Positions 55,101 through 64,000 of a stretch of 64,000 bases of DNA are shown one piece after another. The stretch is from Cristatella mucedo. Taxonomy: Eukaryota > Bryozoa > Phylactolaemata > Cristatellidae. Positions within the stretch are counted from its first letter, which is position 1. Every line of letters begins with the position of its first letter. The stretch is from the NCBI GenBank assembly GCA_009760855.2, contig WPIO01000014.1:3714501-3778500 (forward strand). Reading direction: 5' to 3'. A model generated the notes under the pieces. It searched no databases, was not told the origin of the DNA, and saw only the letters and a list, made by a program, of their open reading frames with translations. The translations under genes and the position numbers were made by a program.

Positions 55101-55371
55101 CGGCGTGTGCAAACGTGCCCTATACCGGCGGTTCGCGCGCGTCGCGCAGCTGGCGCAAACTGCCGGCCGCTTGCCTTCCACGCTGCCGCCGCTCGGGCCT
55201 CACACGCTGTACTCGGATGCCAAGCTGTGCAGCAGCGACTACCAGACGGCTAAGACGGCCCTGTACGGAGCGCTCGCCAGGGCTGGCCTCGGATCGTGGG
55301 TCGAAAAACCGCTCGAGCTCGACCAGTTCCCCTCGGCTGACTCAGCCTCATCCACTGCCATGTCAGCCTAG
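43152..55371 (+). CDS. ADAR: ADAR2-like double-stranded-RNA adenosine deaminase, seven exons
   Basis: Converts adenosine to inosine in dsRNA in the nucleus. Exons: 43152-43179, 44439-44918, 45343-45437, 46008-46305, 51455-51905, 54257-54547 and 54743-55371, about 756 residues (human ADAR2 has 741). Order: disordered acidic/Ala-Gly-rich N-terminus with a PPAKKKK basic patch; dsRBD1 (~128-190); dsRBD2 (~228-292); deaminase (~315-750). No Z-alpha domain is seen, as in ADAR2/ADARB1. Zinc/catalytic His and Glu (HGE), both zinc Cys ([15 protein letters not shown]), GEGTIP base-flipping loop, ARWN and GLGSWVEKP inositol-phosphate residues are present. All junctions fit in phase except exon 5-6, which is off by one. 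Confidence 0.88.
43508..43715 (-). mobile_element. LINE-A tail, minus, in ADAR intron 1
   Basis: AATAATGATAATAATAC tail, hairpin (CCCTCAGAGAACTCAAATCTC) and 3' UTR down to GGTTAGGGGTGAAATGCACAG. Strongly 5'-truncated. Confidence 0.75.
44400..44426. repeat. (TA)n microsatellite before ADAR exon 2
   Basis: Thirteen TA units lie 12 bases before the TTTTGGTTGTAG acceptor and could influence its recognition. Confidence 0.9.
44439..44918 (+). CDS. ADAR: ADAR exon 2: N-terminus and first half of dsRBD1
   Basis: The acceptor GTTGTAG lies at 44432-44438 and the donor ACAG|GTACGC at 44919. It codes a Gln/Ser/Ala/Gly/Glu-rich tail with [12 protein letters not shown], then [15 protein letters not shown] and the beta strands of dsRBD1 to YAGT. 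Confidence 0.85.
45343..45437 (+). CDS. ADAR: ADAR exon 3: second half of dsRBD1
   Basis: The acceptor TTTTGTAG lies at 45335-45342 and the donor TCG|GTAAGC at 45438. Joined to exon 2 it completes [21 protein letters not shown], the KKxAK RNA-backbone-binding helix of a dsRBD. Confidence 0.88.
45672..45850 (+). mobile_element. SINE-1, plus, in ADAR intron 3
   Basis: Head GTGAGCCATGATGGCGCACTAGG, box B GGTTCGAATCC, and body ending CTGTCGCTATACAAAAAGAAG with a T8 tail. Confidence 0.75.
46008..46305 (+). CDS. ADAR: ADAR exon 4: linker and dsRBD2
   Basis: The acceptor AACCTAG lies at 46001-46007 and the donor CCCG|GTAAGG at 46306. The linker has a basic patch PAKRKKP. It is followed by a complete ds[31 protein letters not shown] and [19 protein letters not shown]. 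Confidence 0.88.
46306..48956. other. ADAR intron 4, 5' part
   Basis: GC- and CT-rich between about 46800 and 47950, with no recognised exon. Short frames are low-complexity. A tRNA-like patch near 47500-47570 was considered and not accepted. From 47950 to 48956 I see nothing specific. Confidence 0.3.
48957..49133 (-). mobile_element. SINE-1, minus, in ADAR intron 4
   Basis: AAATAAATAAATATTAGCTG tail, the complement of the body, and a degraded tRNA-like head (GCATCGAACCCACGACC). Confidence 0.65.
49178..50345 (-). mobile_element. LINE-A 3' half, minus, with nested hAT element
   Basis: Tail AATAATAATAATAC, hairpin and 3' UTR, interrupted by a hAT element at 49260-49652. It then continues as the complement of the C-terminal coding region and thumb to about 50345. 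It faces the plus-strand copy at 50495. Confidence 0.75.
49260..49652. mobile_element. hAT-type non-autonomous transposon with 8-bp TSD
   Basis: The ends are CAGAGGTCGGCAAACT and, inverted, CAGGGGTCGGCAAACC, the classic hAT terminal sequence. Flanks CTGTAAAG (49252-49259) and TTGCAAAG (49653-49660) match at six of eight bases. Uninterrupted LINE-A copies read GCTGCAAAGG here. The interior has GATCCGGCC motifs and a C14 run (49415-49428), and no coding capacity. Confidence 0.85.
50495..51232 (+). mobile_element. LINE-A 3' end, plus, in ADAR intron 4
   Basis: From the thumb ([18 protein letters not shown]) through [19 protein letters not shown] and [12 protein letters not shown] to the complete 3' UTR, hairpin and ATTATTATT tail. 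It is close to the copy at 32909-33568 and is the inverted partner of the copy at 49178-50345. Confidence 0.85.
51455..51905 (+). CDS. ADAR: ADAR exon 5: start of deaminase domain
   Basis: The acceptor TTGTAG lies at 51449-51454, chosen because it alone keeps phase 1. The donor GGCAG|GTTTGC lies at 51906. It codes [36 protein letters not shown] and [18 protein letters not shown]. Zinc His is at 51784-51786 and catalytic Glu at 51790-51792. Vertebrate and most ADARs have NDCHAE at this place, so Cys to Met and Ala to Gly are unusual. Confidence 0.85.
52262..52420 (-). mobile_element. SINE-1, degraded, minus
   Basis: Readable as GAGCAGTTGATCAAACAGCC...AGAAAGGGTTGCC...CTTCGACTATGGTCATGAGG, matching the complement of the SINE-1 body and head at lower identity. 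Confidence 0.45.
52425..52512 (-). mobile_element. LINE-A tail, minus
   Basis: AATAATAATAATAATAC tail, hairpin CCCATAGAGAACTCAAATCTC and GCTTTACGTTTGCTGCAAAGG. Only ~85 bases were retained. Confidence 0.7.
53455..53598 (-). mobile_element. SINE-2 (tRNA head plus LINE-A tail), minus
   Basis: On minus: CTGGTTTGGTCTAGTGGTT (box A), then GGGCTCGAGCCCC (box B), then directly the hairpin tail (AATTAAGTTCTCTTGGGGTG) and an ATT-type end. The tail is the LINE-A 3' end. Confidence 0.75.
54000..54210. repeat. TG-rich low-complexity tract
   Basis: Irregular TGTG/CGTG/CCTG repeats just before ADAR exon 6. Cys/Val-rich frames across it are artefacts. Confidence 0.6.
54257..54547 (+). CDS. ADAR: ADAR exon 6: deaminase core
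   Basis: The acceptor TTTGCTGTAG lies at 54247-54256 and the donor CAAG|GTATGT at 54548. It reads [19 protein letters not shown] with zinc Cys at 54310, [38 protein letters not shown] with zinc Cys at 54505, and [13 protein letters not shown]. The reading needs a phase-1 upstream exon, whereas exon 5 as drawn ends in phase 2. Confidence 0.88.
54743..55371 (+). CDS. ADAR: ADAR exon 7: C-terminal deaminase
   Basis: The acceptor TTGTGTTGTAG lies at 54732-54742. It continues [34 protein letters not shown] and [11 protein letters not shown], with a longer Ala/Gly/Pro-rich insert than ADAR2, then [25 protein letters not shown] and [15 protein letters not shown]. It ends at TAG 55369-55371 after a short Ser/Ala tail. 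Confidence 0.9.
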
Positions 55372-55838
55372 TCTTCGTGCGAGCAGGCATGTGTCGTGTC
55401 TCGGGTGGGGGGTAGGTAGGGTAAGGGGCCACACTGTCGGTAGCCTGCCACCCTGTGTAAATCGTATTTGGTCACCTCCCTCGACCTTGTCGATCGATGG
55501 TGTTACTACTGCCTGGGCCGCGAACGACCGAGTTCCCTGCGCCGTTTGTGTGCAACTTGCTCTTGTATGTTGCGCTGTCTGACCAGCACTCGAAGATGCT
55601 GCCACTTATGTACGCAGTATTGCATCGACTTTGCACGCAGTGCCTCACAATGTATCGTCGCTACTGGTGAACTTGTGTAAAGCGAGTTTAGCACGAATGC
55701 ACTTTTGGTGAGCTTCGAGTTGAACTCTTGTTGTCCTTTCTCGAGTCGTGCAGGACCTCGTCATTGTTTGCTAAGACTGACCGCCCTCACTCGGCTCACC
55801 TTTGAGCAGGTTGGACACAGCCTAGGCTATTTGGACAG
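55372..55838. other. Probable ADAR 3' UTR
   Basis: Follows the ADAR stop. No AATAAA is obvious in the first 450 bases, so the poly(A) site is unknown. No further coding is seen. Confidence 0.35.
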
Positions 55839-55839
55839 G

Positions 55840-55990
55840 ATTCTGATGTCGCTACATCCCCTGACTTGACAGCATTTAATAAGAAGCTAACAACTCACCC
55901 ATTTCTCACAGTGCTTGCTCCTTCTTTGTGAATTGTTTGCTTAGGCTTGCTGAAATCGTGCATGCTATCACTAAGGAGTTGACAACGTGC
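55840..55990 (+). mobile_element. LINE-A C-terminal/3' UTR fragment, plus
   Basis: CTACATCCCCTGACTTGACAGC, AATAAGAAGCTAACAACTCACCC and a TGCATGCTATCACTAAGG-like 3' UTR. Confidence 0.5.
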
Positions 55991-56425
55991 AAGAAAATCC
56001 TCGCAGTATGGCCGCCACTGCTGTGGCTGTAAATTCGTTCGGGTTATAAGAGGGTGTTCTACAAGGTCAGGCATGCCAAAGTTATGTGGGGCATGGGAAA
56101 ATATTTATTGACAGCCCAATAGCAAACGCATATGTTGCTGGTATGTATGTACTTGGTGCGACATCGTTCCCCATGGTTCTTTACAGCCTCCCTTGTGTGG
56201 CCAGAATAGAGGCCACTGGCATGTGCGTTGTCTCTTCTGCTTTAGCAAATTCCACTCAGTCTGAGTGTTACTGAAAGCCAAAGCTGCAGAAACTTGTTGC
56301 ACTCAGCTACTAGCATGGGCCAAACACGCCAGCTTAAGTCATCTATCGATGCCGCTGCATAGTGGTTCAATGGGGTTCAAATCAGGCTTGTAGCAGGGCC
56401 ACTGCACCAGCACCAAAGAAGGAAT
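55985..56425 (-). pseudogene. Tc1/mariner-like transposase C-terminus, minus
   Basis: On minus, WPCYKPDLNPIEPLCSGIDR resembles the SPDLNPIE region carrying the third acidic residue of Tc1/mariner transposases. Decayed sequence follows to a KYF-like end. It is homologous in inverted orientation to 56590-56985. Confidence 0.5.
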
Positions 56426-56589
56426 TGTCATATATACAAAAGTTTTCATTTGGTCAAGCAGGTTTGATTTCAAAGCTCAAATACTTGCTTGGGGTTGTTA
56501 CATTGGCAGCAAGATAACGAACCTAAGCAAACTGCCAGGCAAGTGAAGTACTTTTTAGTGAATTCTTGTTTGGTGCTGGTGTAGTGGCT

Positions 56590-56985
56590 CAGTTAGTCAG
56601 TCGCCTGATTTGAACCCTTTACCACTATCATGGTGTGATATTGACCGGCAGCTGAGACCAGCCGGATGTTTGGGCTACACCAGTAGCCGACTTTTTCTGT
56701 AAGACTTAAGCTCAATGGAATCTGCCATAGAAGAAGAGAGAATGCAGAAGCCGGCGGCCTTTATTCTGGGTCCAAGAGGGGATTTTATAAAGATTCGTGG
56801 TGGGACAACGTCAGGCCAAATGCATACACACCAATAGCATGTTTTTTGGGCTGTTAATAAATATTTTGACATGCTTTGCATAACTTTGGTATGTCTGGCT
56901 TTGTAGAAAACCCTCTTATTACCGAACGAATTTAAAGCCACGGGAGCAATGGCCATGCTATGAGGATTTTTTTTACACCTGTGTG
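56590..56985 (+). pseudogene. Tc1/mariner-like transposase C-terminus, plus
   Basis: Reads SPDLNPLPLSWCDIDRQLRP, then ESAIEEERMQKPAAF and an end with WAVNKYF. About 290 bases match the complement of 55985-56290, including the shared AAATTCGTTCGG and AAGAGGGT boundary sequence. Confidence 0.5.
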
Positions 56986-58165
56986 TATATGAAGATCCTA
57001 GTAAGAGATTTAGTTTCCTTAGGGTGCTACGCACATTTATTTTCTTACCCTATGTATTACTAGTAAGCTATTTCTGCTGAACGAGATGTGAATGACACCT
57101 TGCCTATCTTATACCACCAGCCTTGATACCTTTCTTACACCACCCAGCCATTTTTCCAGTCCTCGCGTGGTGACAAATTGTTCGGGAAGGAGTTGGTGCT
57201 GTCTTTATTTCTGCCTCTCTTGGCTGTTAAGGATCTTAAATATGTATAGATATTCGTTTGAACCAGCTGCTGTCGACTCAGTAAAGACTTGTCTTATCCG
57301 ATACCGCCTTGCCGAGGCTGAGTCTGCTAACTTTCACACTCACTCGTCTCACTTTCACGTCACTTTTGAGCACTTCGGTCACGGCCTACTTCAGCTAGCT
57401 GCCAACACCAGTAAGGCAATAGCAGTGCTGGTCATGTGACCATCTGCATAGCTTGCTCATGACGTTTCTGCTCGTTCGTAGACGTGAATGAAGTGTATCT
57501 TGCTTCTTTTCTCCATCCAGTGGAAGCTGCCAACACGACTACGATCGATTTGGCTCGTTACCTGCAGGTGAGCCATGGAAATCTTATCCGCCGTCACAGC
57601 GAACGTCTCAGCCCATAATCTAGACGTTCGTTTGTCCTTGAAATACATTCCTCGTGCAACTCGACGTGTTGGGACTTCTTTCGCTTCGTGCTACTAGACA
57701 AATGAGCTCGAGCTTCTTGGATTCAGCTTCTTAACGACTGCTGCTGCTACACATCGCTTCCCAAAGCTGGCCTCTATATTTATGGTGAGCCCGACATGAC
57801 TCGAACAACCTTCTGATGACCCCCACTGTCTCTCACGGTTGTGATGCACCGACCCCATTCCGGCAGCCTGACTTCTTGTAAGGAAGACTTTTTGGGCTTC
57901 TTAACAAAAACCTTCCTACGTGAAAGACCGGTATGAATTGGTAAAGAACGATTTTAGCATTTGCTTTGTGACCTTCGTCAGAGTCGAGTGAGCTCATTCC
58001 TTATCAACTTTTTACAAAAGCTGGACGGCTGTCTTGGAAAGCATTTGGTCATGGGTGTCAAGTCAATTTCGTCAAGCTAGCCAAGAGTTAAACCAAAACA
58101 CCCAGCATAGAGAACGTTAAATCTGCCGTTGGAGTAGTAATCCCCGTCACACGATATAATAATGG
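56986..58165. other. Spacer
   Basis: A LINE-A-type tail remnant lies at 56990-57045 (GATCCTAGTAAGAGATTTAG...). The rest to 58165 shows no recognised gene or repeat. Confidence 0.3.
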
Positions 58166-58169
58166 CCTG

Positions 58170-59910
58170 CAAGGATTATTGTAGGTTGTACCTATCCATC
58201 TTAGCCAGTGCCAAGTCTAGCTTCTTTCTATAAGAGCATAGTGCAAACAGGGGTGCACAATCCAAAAATATGGAGATCTACCAGCAACCATCCCAAGTCA
58301 GCGCATCTTACCTAGCGACTCTTACGATAATCTAGTTGATCGTTGTTCCAGTTTCTTTGTCAATGAGGTTGACAAAATCAGAGGTCAATTCCCAAAATAG
58401 AATCTTCCCTCAAGTATTCATCCCGCTTACCCTGCTCTTCCTCAATGTCCAACTTCAAGCCTGTCCCTAATCTCCCAGTCTAAGAAGACTACTAACCCCC
58501 TTGAACCCATACTAGGCGACCTCCTTGTGCGATGCCTCGATTTAATGTTGCCCTGCATAACTAACATTCTAAATCTGTCATGTAATGTAATGTATATCTG
58601 TCTGTAACTCCACAAAGTCATAAAGACTATGTGGGTGTTACGCAGGAGAGTTTTGTTTAGCCTGAGGTTATGTTTCAGCATTTTTCAAATAAGCTGTTGT
58701 CCGGCCACTCATTAGGAATTAAGAAGCCGACATTAGAACAAGGAACTTGAGCAACTTCTGCACGGTCCTCCTACTGCCGTTCCCTTTGAAGACACTGAAA
58801 CGAGTAGTGGCAGACCATTAAAACTGTTAAATCCAAACTGCGAGCCTAGCAAGTAAGTTCCAGTCAGTTTTCAAGCAAATCACTCCACAGACTCAGCACT
58901 ACTGCAGGTATCTAGCAACTTGCTCGGAAATGCTGGCTTAAGGAGAGTCTCTTTGCTAGTTCTGCTGGATCTCAGGGATCCGCTTTAGATCTATTGCAAG
59001 TGACATCTGAGGCTCGAACACGACGGCCACATGATCCGGCCCAATCTACATATCCGAGATGGCCACACGGATATATTTCCATGAAAAATTCCAGGTCTTA
59101 TGATACAGCTTTAACACTCCTGCCTCGATCCTTGTATCTTCTGAGTTTTGGCCATTAACAGCCATCAACCGGCCATAAGCTGTCCACATCAAGATTAGCA
59201 TGGCTATAAATATTAATGGGCCATAAACCGGCCACAAGGTCCACTCCTGTATCAGGGTATACACTCCCTCTTGCCGAAATAATCCTCAAGCACAATCTAG
59301 GGTTTCATTGTTATGCAGATGACACCTAGCTGTACTTGTGCGTTAATCCTCCTCAGCATACTGCGATGCCTTCCAGCATCTCAAACTCAGCTCCTTAGCA
59401 ATATGCATTGATAAAATTCGCACTTGGATGACAGCAACATTGCTAAAATCGAATGACGACAAAACCGATTTACTAATTATGGGCAAACTTGGCGTTACTC
59501 GGAATCTGAAAAGCCCCACTGTCCAAATCTGCTCTACCAGCATATCTCGTGTAGCTTCTGCACACGAAATCCGAGTGTTCTCTTCTAAAGTGACTTGCCA
59601 CTAGATGAAAGCATCAGTTCTTCAGTCAAATCTGCTTTCTTTCACCTGCGTAGCATTGCCAAAATTTTAGCTTGCTTGGATAAGGTCAATACAGCAAAGC
59701 TGGCCAAAGGAATTGGTGACAAACCAACAAGACTTTTGTGGCTCACAACTTGTAGGTCTTCCTACCCATGCAATAGCATGCTTAAACTTGGTGCATACTG
59801 CTCCGGCTTAGCTTATTTGTCGTAAACTTCCACATTACACTTCTGCTCACCAGTCTGCAGTGGCTCCCTATTAAGCGTCGAACCGACTTCAAAATCCTGT
59901 CACTCACCTT
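58170..59910 (+). mobile_element. LINE remains, plus, with a nested LINE-B tail
   Basis: Linker at 58195-58400 (NPKIWRSTS, SCFFVNEVDKI). RT finger pieces are at 58740-59000 (RKLSNFCTVLLLPFPLKTL). A decayed C motif is near 59300 (HCYADDT). Thumb and C-terminal pieces run to 59910. A minus LINE-B tail (ATGTAATGTAATGTATATC) is inserted at 58578-58660. Many stops. Confidence 0.55.
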
Positions 59911-59911
59911 A

Positions 59912-60045
59912 AGGCCGAGCTGGTTTGGTCCAGCAGCCTGCCCCGACCAAGGTCTGGCTGAGGTCGTTGACTCAAGCCCCGAGGCATATGTGAAGCGCCT
60001 GAATAGAGATTAAGTTCTCTTAGGGCGCTATACAAATGAATTATG
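59912..60045 (+). mobile_element. SINE-2, plus
   Basis: GAGCTGGTTTGGTCCAGCAGCC, CTGAGGTCGTTGACTCAAGCC (box B degraded), then GTGAAGCGCCTGAATAGAG and the shared hairpin tail. Confidence 0.75.
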
Positions 60046-60109
60046 TTTAGGTCCATCCATTCTCTTGCTCTGGCCTACATATCTAAATTAGTTTCACTAT
60101 AAATCTGCT

Positions 60110-60262
60110 GTCGCCCTGTAAATCAGCAGAAGAGCTTTAAAGGCTATCATCACCATTTGAGGTGGCAGTAAAGGATCGCCCAGCGCAGGATTCGAACCCA
60201 CGACCTCGGAACCAAAGTCGTGAAAAGCGCTACTGTATCTAGTGTGCCATCACGGCTTACAA
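60110..60262 (-). mobile_element. SINE-1, minus
   Basis: Complement of the body (CAGAAGAGCTTTAAAGGC) and head (GCGCAGGATTCGAACCC, GTGTGCCATCACGGC). Confidence 0.75.
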
Positions 60263-60554
60263 GCTCTGGCCTATTGCTTGTGCCCCTCAGTTCAAATCTC
60301 CTGTTGCTCCACTCACTCTTCTGACTATGGTCGATTGCTTGTGCTCCTTATTAACTTGAAATCCCTCTGAGACCGTGCATTCAATTACTATGCTCCCAAA
60401 GCTTGAAACTCGATACCGATCGACATCACGCCAACTCTTGATTTGACAACTTTCAAAAGGAAGCTGAAAACCTACCTGCACCCCACCGCCTTTGCTCTGT
60501 CCAAATAAATTGCGCCCTTACTTTGTTGGGGCATAAGAAAAGTACCTCCTGACT

Positions 60555-60782
60555 AAGGGTTGTGCTTATGCGTGCTGACACTGTGCATGCTGCCACTAAC
60601 CACATTTGCATGCTGACCCTGTGCATGTCACCCCTAACCATATTATTCATTTCGTTTGTTTTTCAAGCATGATTTTACTTACCATTCAATTGCATTTCAC
60701 TTTACAGCAAATGTAAAGCGCCTAGAGAGAGATTGAGTTCTCTGAGGACGCTTTATCAAGTGAATTATTATTATTATTAGCA
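60555..60782 (+). mobile_element. LINE-A 3' UTR and tail, plus
   Basis: TGCGTGCTGACACTGTGCATG through TTTACAGCAAATGTAAAGCG, hairpin AGAGAGATTGAGTTCTCTG and TTATTATTATTA tail. Confidence 0.8.
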
Positions 60783-60904
60783 GGGATATGCTTTGCGCCC
60801 AGTGGACCCGTCTTTCTTCCTCAGTGCTTTGCCTACCTATGCCTGATTGATTGAGTGTTACTAGCCAGGGTTCCAACTGTCAAGCAGTTGTGTGAGTCTT
60901 TTGT

Positions 60905-62605
60905 GTGCCTTTCCACACTTGTCTTATCATCAATCATCAATATATCATTAGCCTCAGGTCATGTCCTAGCACCTCTCAAAAAGGCTGTAGTCAGGCCACT
61001 ACTAAAGAAAGCAACACTTGACCAAGAGAACTTGAGCGACTTCCACACAGTCTCCCTTCTACCGTTCCTATCAAAGACACTAGAACGAGTCGTGGTAGAC
61101 CAGCTGAACTCGTATATCGAAACTTCGAAACTTCGAACCTTGCTAGTCAGTTCCAGTCTGGTTTTAGAGCTAATCACTCCATCGAGTCAGCATTCCTTCG
61201 GGTGTATAACGACCTACTTAGGAATACAGACATGGGTAGAGTGTCTCTGCTTGATTTGCTCGATCTTTCGACAGCTTTTGATAGTATTGATCACCTAGTC
61301 CTTCTTGAGCACCTGTCATCTCGCTTGGGTATTACTGGCACTGCATTGCAATGGCTCAGGTCCTATCTCAATGGGATACTCCAGAGTATGTATGTGAATG
61401 GACAAAGATCATTCGAGGAACCTCTGAAATATCGTGTATCTCAGGGTTCCGTCATAGGTCCGGTTCTTTTCACGGTTTATACTATTCCTCTAGCCAACGT
61501 GATTGCCAAGCACAATCTAGGCTTTCACTTCTATGTAGATGGCACTCCGTTGTACCTTTGCTTTGATCCCTCTCAGCCCTTCACCATGTCGAATTCTCTC
61601 AACTCCCTTGCTACATGTATTAATGACATCCACACTTGAATGGCAGCAAATTTCTTAAATTGAATGAGAATAAAACCAACTTACTAGTTATGGGCAAACA
61701 AAGTGTGATTCAGAAATTGGAAAGACTAACGCTCAAAATCGGCTCTGCCAGTATATCTCCTGTTGAATCTGCACGAAATGTAGGTGTCATGTTCTAAAGT
61801 GGCCTTTCATTAGACGACCATATCAGCTCCAAAATCAAGTCTGCCTACTTTCAGCTACATAACATTGCTAAAATTCGGGCTTGTTTAGACAAGGATACCA
61901 CACGTAAGTTGGTCCATGTATTTGTGGCAGTCTTGACTTCTGTAACTCACTGCTTGCTGGTCTACCGGCCTATGCAATCAGGCGCTTACAGCTGGTGCAA
62001 AACTCTGCAGCTAGGCTTGTCTGTCGTGAGCATCACAGTTGCCACATCACACCACTTTTCGCCGACCTGCACTGGCTACCAGTCAAGCAACGGATCAACT
62101 TCTAGGTTTTGTCGCTCACTTTTAGGTCACTCCATTCTTTAGCTCCAGCCTACCTATCAGATTTACTGCCCCATCAGGCTAAGCATCGTACCACCTGCTT
62201 TTCGAAATCCAACTGTTTACCTATACCGCGTACAAACCTCAAATCCTTTGGAGACCGTGCCATTAGTTAGTATGCTAAAAAGCCTGGAACTCACTCCCGA
62301 CTTCCGTCACGACATCCTCCTGACTTGACCACGTGTAAAAAGAAACTAAAATCGCGACCATTTAGTGGATCCATGTGATTCGTCCTTTACATGCCCATGT
62401 GTGCTGGCACTGTGCATGCTGCCCACTAACCATATTTGCTGACCCTGTGCATGTCACCCCTAACCATGTTATTCTTGTTGTCATTGAGCATGCTACCACT
62501 AACCATTCGATCGTGCTTCCTTTGCAGCAAATGTAAAGTGCCTAGAAAGAGACTGAGTTCTCCGAGCCAGATATATCAAATGTATCATTATTATTATTAT
62601 TTTAA
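60905..62605 (+). mobile_element. LINE-A, RT to tail, plus
   Basis: [37 protein letters not shown]; a longer open stretch at 61202-61639 with [32 protein letters not shown] and GFHFYVDGTPLYL, where motif C YADD is changed to YVDG; then thumb, C-terminal end, 3' UTR, hairpin and TTATTATTATTA tail. Confidence 0.8.
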
Positions 62606-62659
62606 CATAATAGTTGTGTGCTTTGCATGCTTGTCTGAGCACGCTAACTATGTGCTTGT

Positions 62660-62905
62660 GCTGAGATGACTTTCAATTGGTCAATTGATACAGGTCGAAA
62701 TAGGTACCCTGACCTGCAATTCAAGCCCCGATTTGGCTTGGCTCCTTCATACCTAGCTGAGCTTCTCCATCAAGTTCAGCCACTGTGTGCCCTCAGGTCT
62801 TCCCAAGACGACAAATTAGCTATATGTTTCTTCCACTTAAGCCTTTTGGCAACAGCTCAGCCGAACCTTGACCGGACGGAATTTAATTCCGCATATGCAG
62901 CAGCA
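62660..62905 (+). mobile_element. LINE-B C-terminal fragment, plus
   Basis: FGLAPSYLAELLHQVQPLCALRSSQDDKLA-type coding sequence (shown here in separated blocks FGLAPSYLAELL and DDKLAICF) matches the 11640-11750 region of the LINE-B copy. Confidence 0.55.
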
Positions 62906-63399
62906 TCTATCCTGCCGACTCTGGAAAGTCACTTGAAATCGATGTGCTGCTGTGCTACCTCTTTCTTGATTAGCGTTTATGTACACGGTATAAGCTTTTT
63001 TCGCGACATTACGGTGTACATTGTTGGCTGCTCATCTTGCAACATTAGTGATGGTGTCCAGTATCTTCAAAAACGAAGCTAACAAGAATGAAAGATGGCA
63101 GCTCGTTTAGCCACCGAAGCATTCACAGGTTATCAGGAACTATGTCTTCCACACCCACTGCTTTAGTATGAAAGAGCTTGACACAAGATAGATTATGACT
63201 TGTTCGACCAGCTACTACTGTTAGCTCCAACAGCTCCACACCGTAAATGTTGTTCGGCCCAAGAGCCACAGGAAATCCCGGGTATGCAGAATCACATGAG
63301 ATAGGGGACCGGCAAGCTTTTAGGGTAAGCAATCTGTCTTCCAGCTTGCCCTCGAGACTTAATTACACCTGCCACAAGCACATTGCCCTGGTTTGGCCC

Positions 63400-63522
63400 T
63401 GGAGGTAAGGTGCTCACTTTTAACGATCGAGGTCGTAGGCTCAAGCCTTGTGGCATATGTAAAGCTCTCGTGTAGACATTTAGCTCTCTAAGGGGGCTAT
63501 ACAAATGAACTATATTTTTTAG
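63400..63522 (+). mobile_element. SINE-2, plus, degraded head
   Basis: GTAAGGTGCTCACTTTTAACG, GAGGTCGTAGGCTCAAGCC, GTGGCATATGTAAAGC and tail with TCTCTAAGGGGGCTATAC. Confidence 0.65.
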
Positions 63523-63539
63523 ATTTACATGTAATATGG

Positions 63540-63875
63540 CTAGAGTTGGTGGCTTTCCCCTCTTAAATGGGGATACCATTGTGAGACAATCGTCAAGACT
63601 TCGTAATTTGGGTGTGTCTTTTATGACGACCCGGCAACATGCACACAAGTTTTGCAGTGGGCTCCATGTGATTTCTGTAAGTCTCTTTGCTAATTCTGCT
63701 GGATCTCTCAGAAGCGTTTGATGTTATTTATCACAGGAGTCTTTCATGAGCGCCTATTATCTCACTTTTGCACCACTGCACAGCCGCCAGTGCTGCACTG
63801 ATTTAGGTCCTACGTCAGTAAGAGATTTCAGAGCATTGATGTCAACGGGCGACTGCCATCCGAGGAGCCTTTAAG
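63540..63875 (+). mobile_element. LINE RT fragment, plus
   Basis: A SRLRNLGVSF-type thumb piece (63594-63625) precedes an RT motif A region reading SLLILLDLSEAFDVIYH-like residues near 63680-63735. The order is not that of a single intact copy, so two fragments may be joined. Confidence 0.45.
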
Positions 63876-63931
63876 CTCTCTCTCTCTCTCTCTCTCGTCT
63901 CTCTCTCTCTCTCTCTCTCTTTGTGCGTGTG

Positions 63932-63975
<44 letters not shown>

Positions 63976-64000
63976 TGTGTGTGTGTGTGTGTGTGTGTGT
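63876..64000. repeat. (CT)n and (GT/GCGT)n microsatellites at the window end
   Basis: CT repeats at 63876-63921 are followed by GT with a GCGT tetranucleotide block, running past the window edge. Confidence 0.95.

Noticed and set aside
56105-56302. Long minus frame across the Tc1/mariner fragment, and the opposite-strand frame at 56675-57034
   Set aside because: The latter is antisense to the readable transposase end. Only the PDLNP-containing reading is supported.
1-64000. CRISPR arrays, rRNA genes, bacterial operons or riboswitches
   Set aside because: None seen. Tandem repeats here are microsatellites, and both non-viral genes are spliced eukaryotic genes.

Overview
The window is animal nuclear DNA, probably from an invertebrate. 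It carries two spliced GT-AG host genes, many CR1/L2-like LINEs, tRNA-derived SINEs, DNA transposons and microsatellites. The first ~9.15 kb is different: very AT-rich, densely coding on both strands, and virus-like. No species can be named from the sequence alone.

Region 1 (1-~9155): the right-hand part of an integrated Polinton/adintovirus-like dsDNA virus. In order it carries three tandem copies of a virion-protein gene; a small Gly-rich/coiled-coil protein; a double-jelly-roll-type major capsid protein; a YqaJ/lambda-type exonuclease; a phage-like repeat fibre; a divergent Cys-rich zinc protein; a retroviral-type integrase; a two-TM protein; and a 306-codon orphan gene. All ten start codons in view follow a TATAG/TATAAG-type motif, usually within a few bases. 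The breaks in these genes are strikingly uniform. Internal stops are only TAA/TAG, with one at a conserved Gln codon, and most frameshifts are exactly one A missing from an A-run. Polymerase, ATPase and protease genes are not in view and would lie to the left.

Region 2 (~9155-16200): remains of an ACATT-tailed LINE (LINE-B) next to the viral element, SINEs, a GC-rich CpG-like block at 12.3-13.1 kb, and LINE 3' ends.

Region 3 (16204-34724, minus strand): a heme-transporter gene of the HRG1/SLC48A1 type in three exons. Its 15-kb first intron holds LINEs, SINEs, a Ty3/gypsy-like LTR element inserted into a LINE, long microsatellites and a TTAA-flanked DNA transposon.

Region 4 (34.7-43.1 kb): the spacer between the two divergent host genes, with GC-rich blocks and LINE 3' ends.

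Region 5 (43152-55371, plus strand): an ADAR2-like RNA adenosine deaminase gene, seven recognised coding exons, with two dsRBDs and a full deaminase domain. Intron 4 carries two LINE-A copies head to head, which would fold into a long imperfect dsRNA in this enzyme's own pre-mRNA.

Region 6 (55.4-64 kb): LINE and SINE debris, an inverted pair of decayed Tc1/mariner-type transposase ends, and terminal microsatellites.

LINE-A (ATT-tailed, with a 3' hairpin) appears to mobilise a tRNA-derived SINE (SINE-2) that has borrowed its tail.
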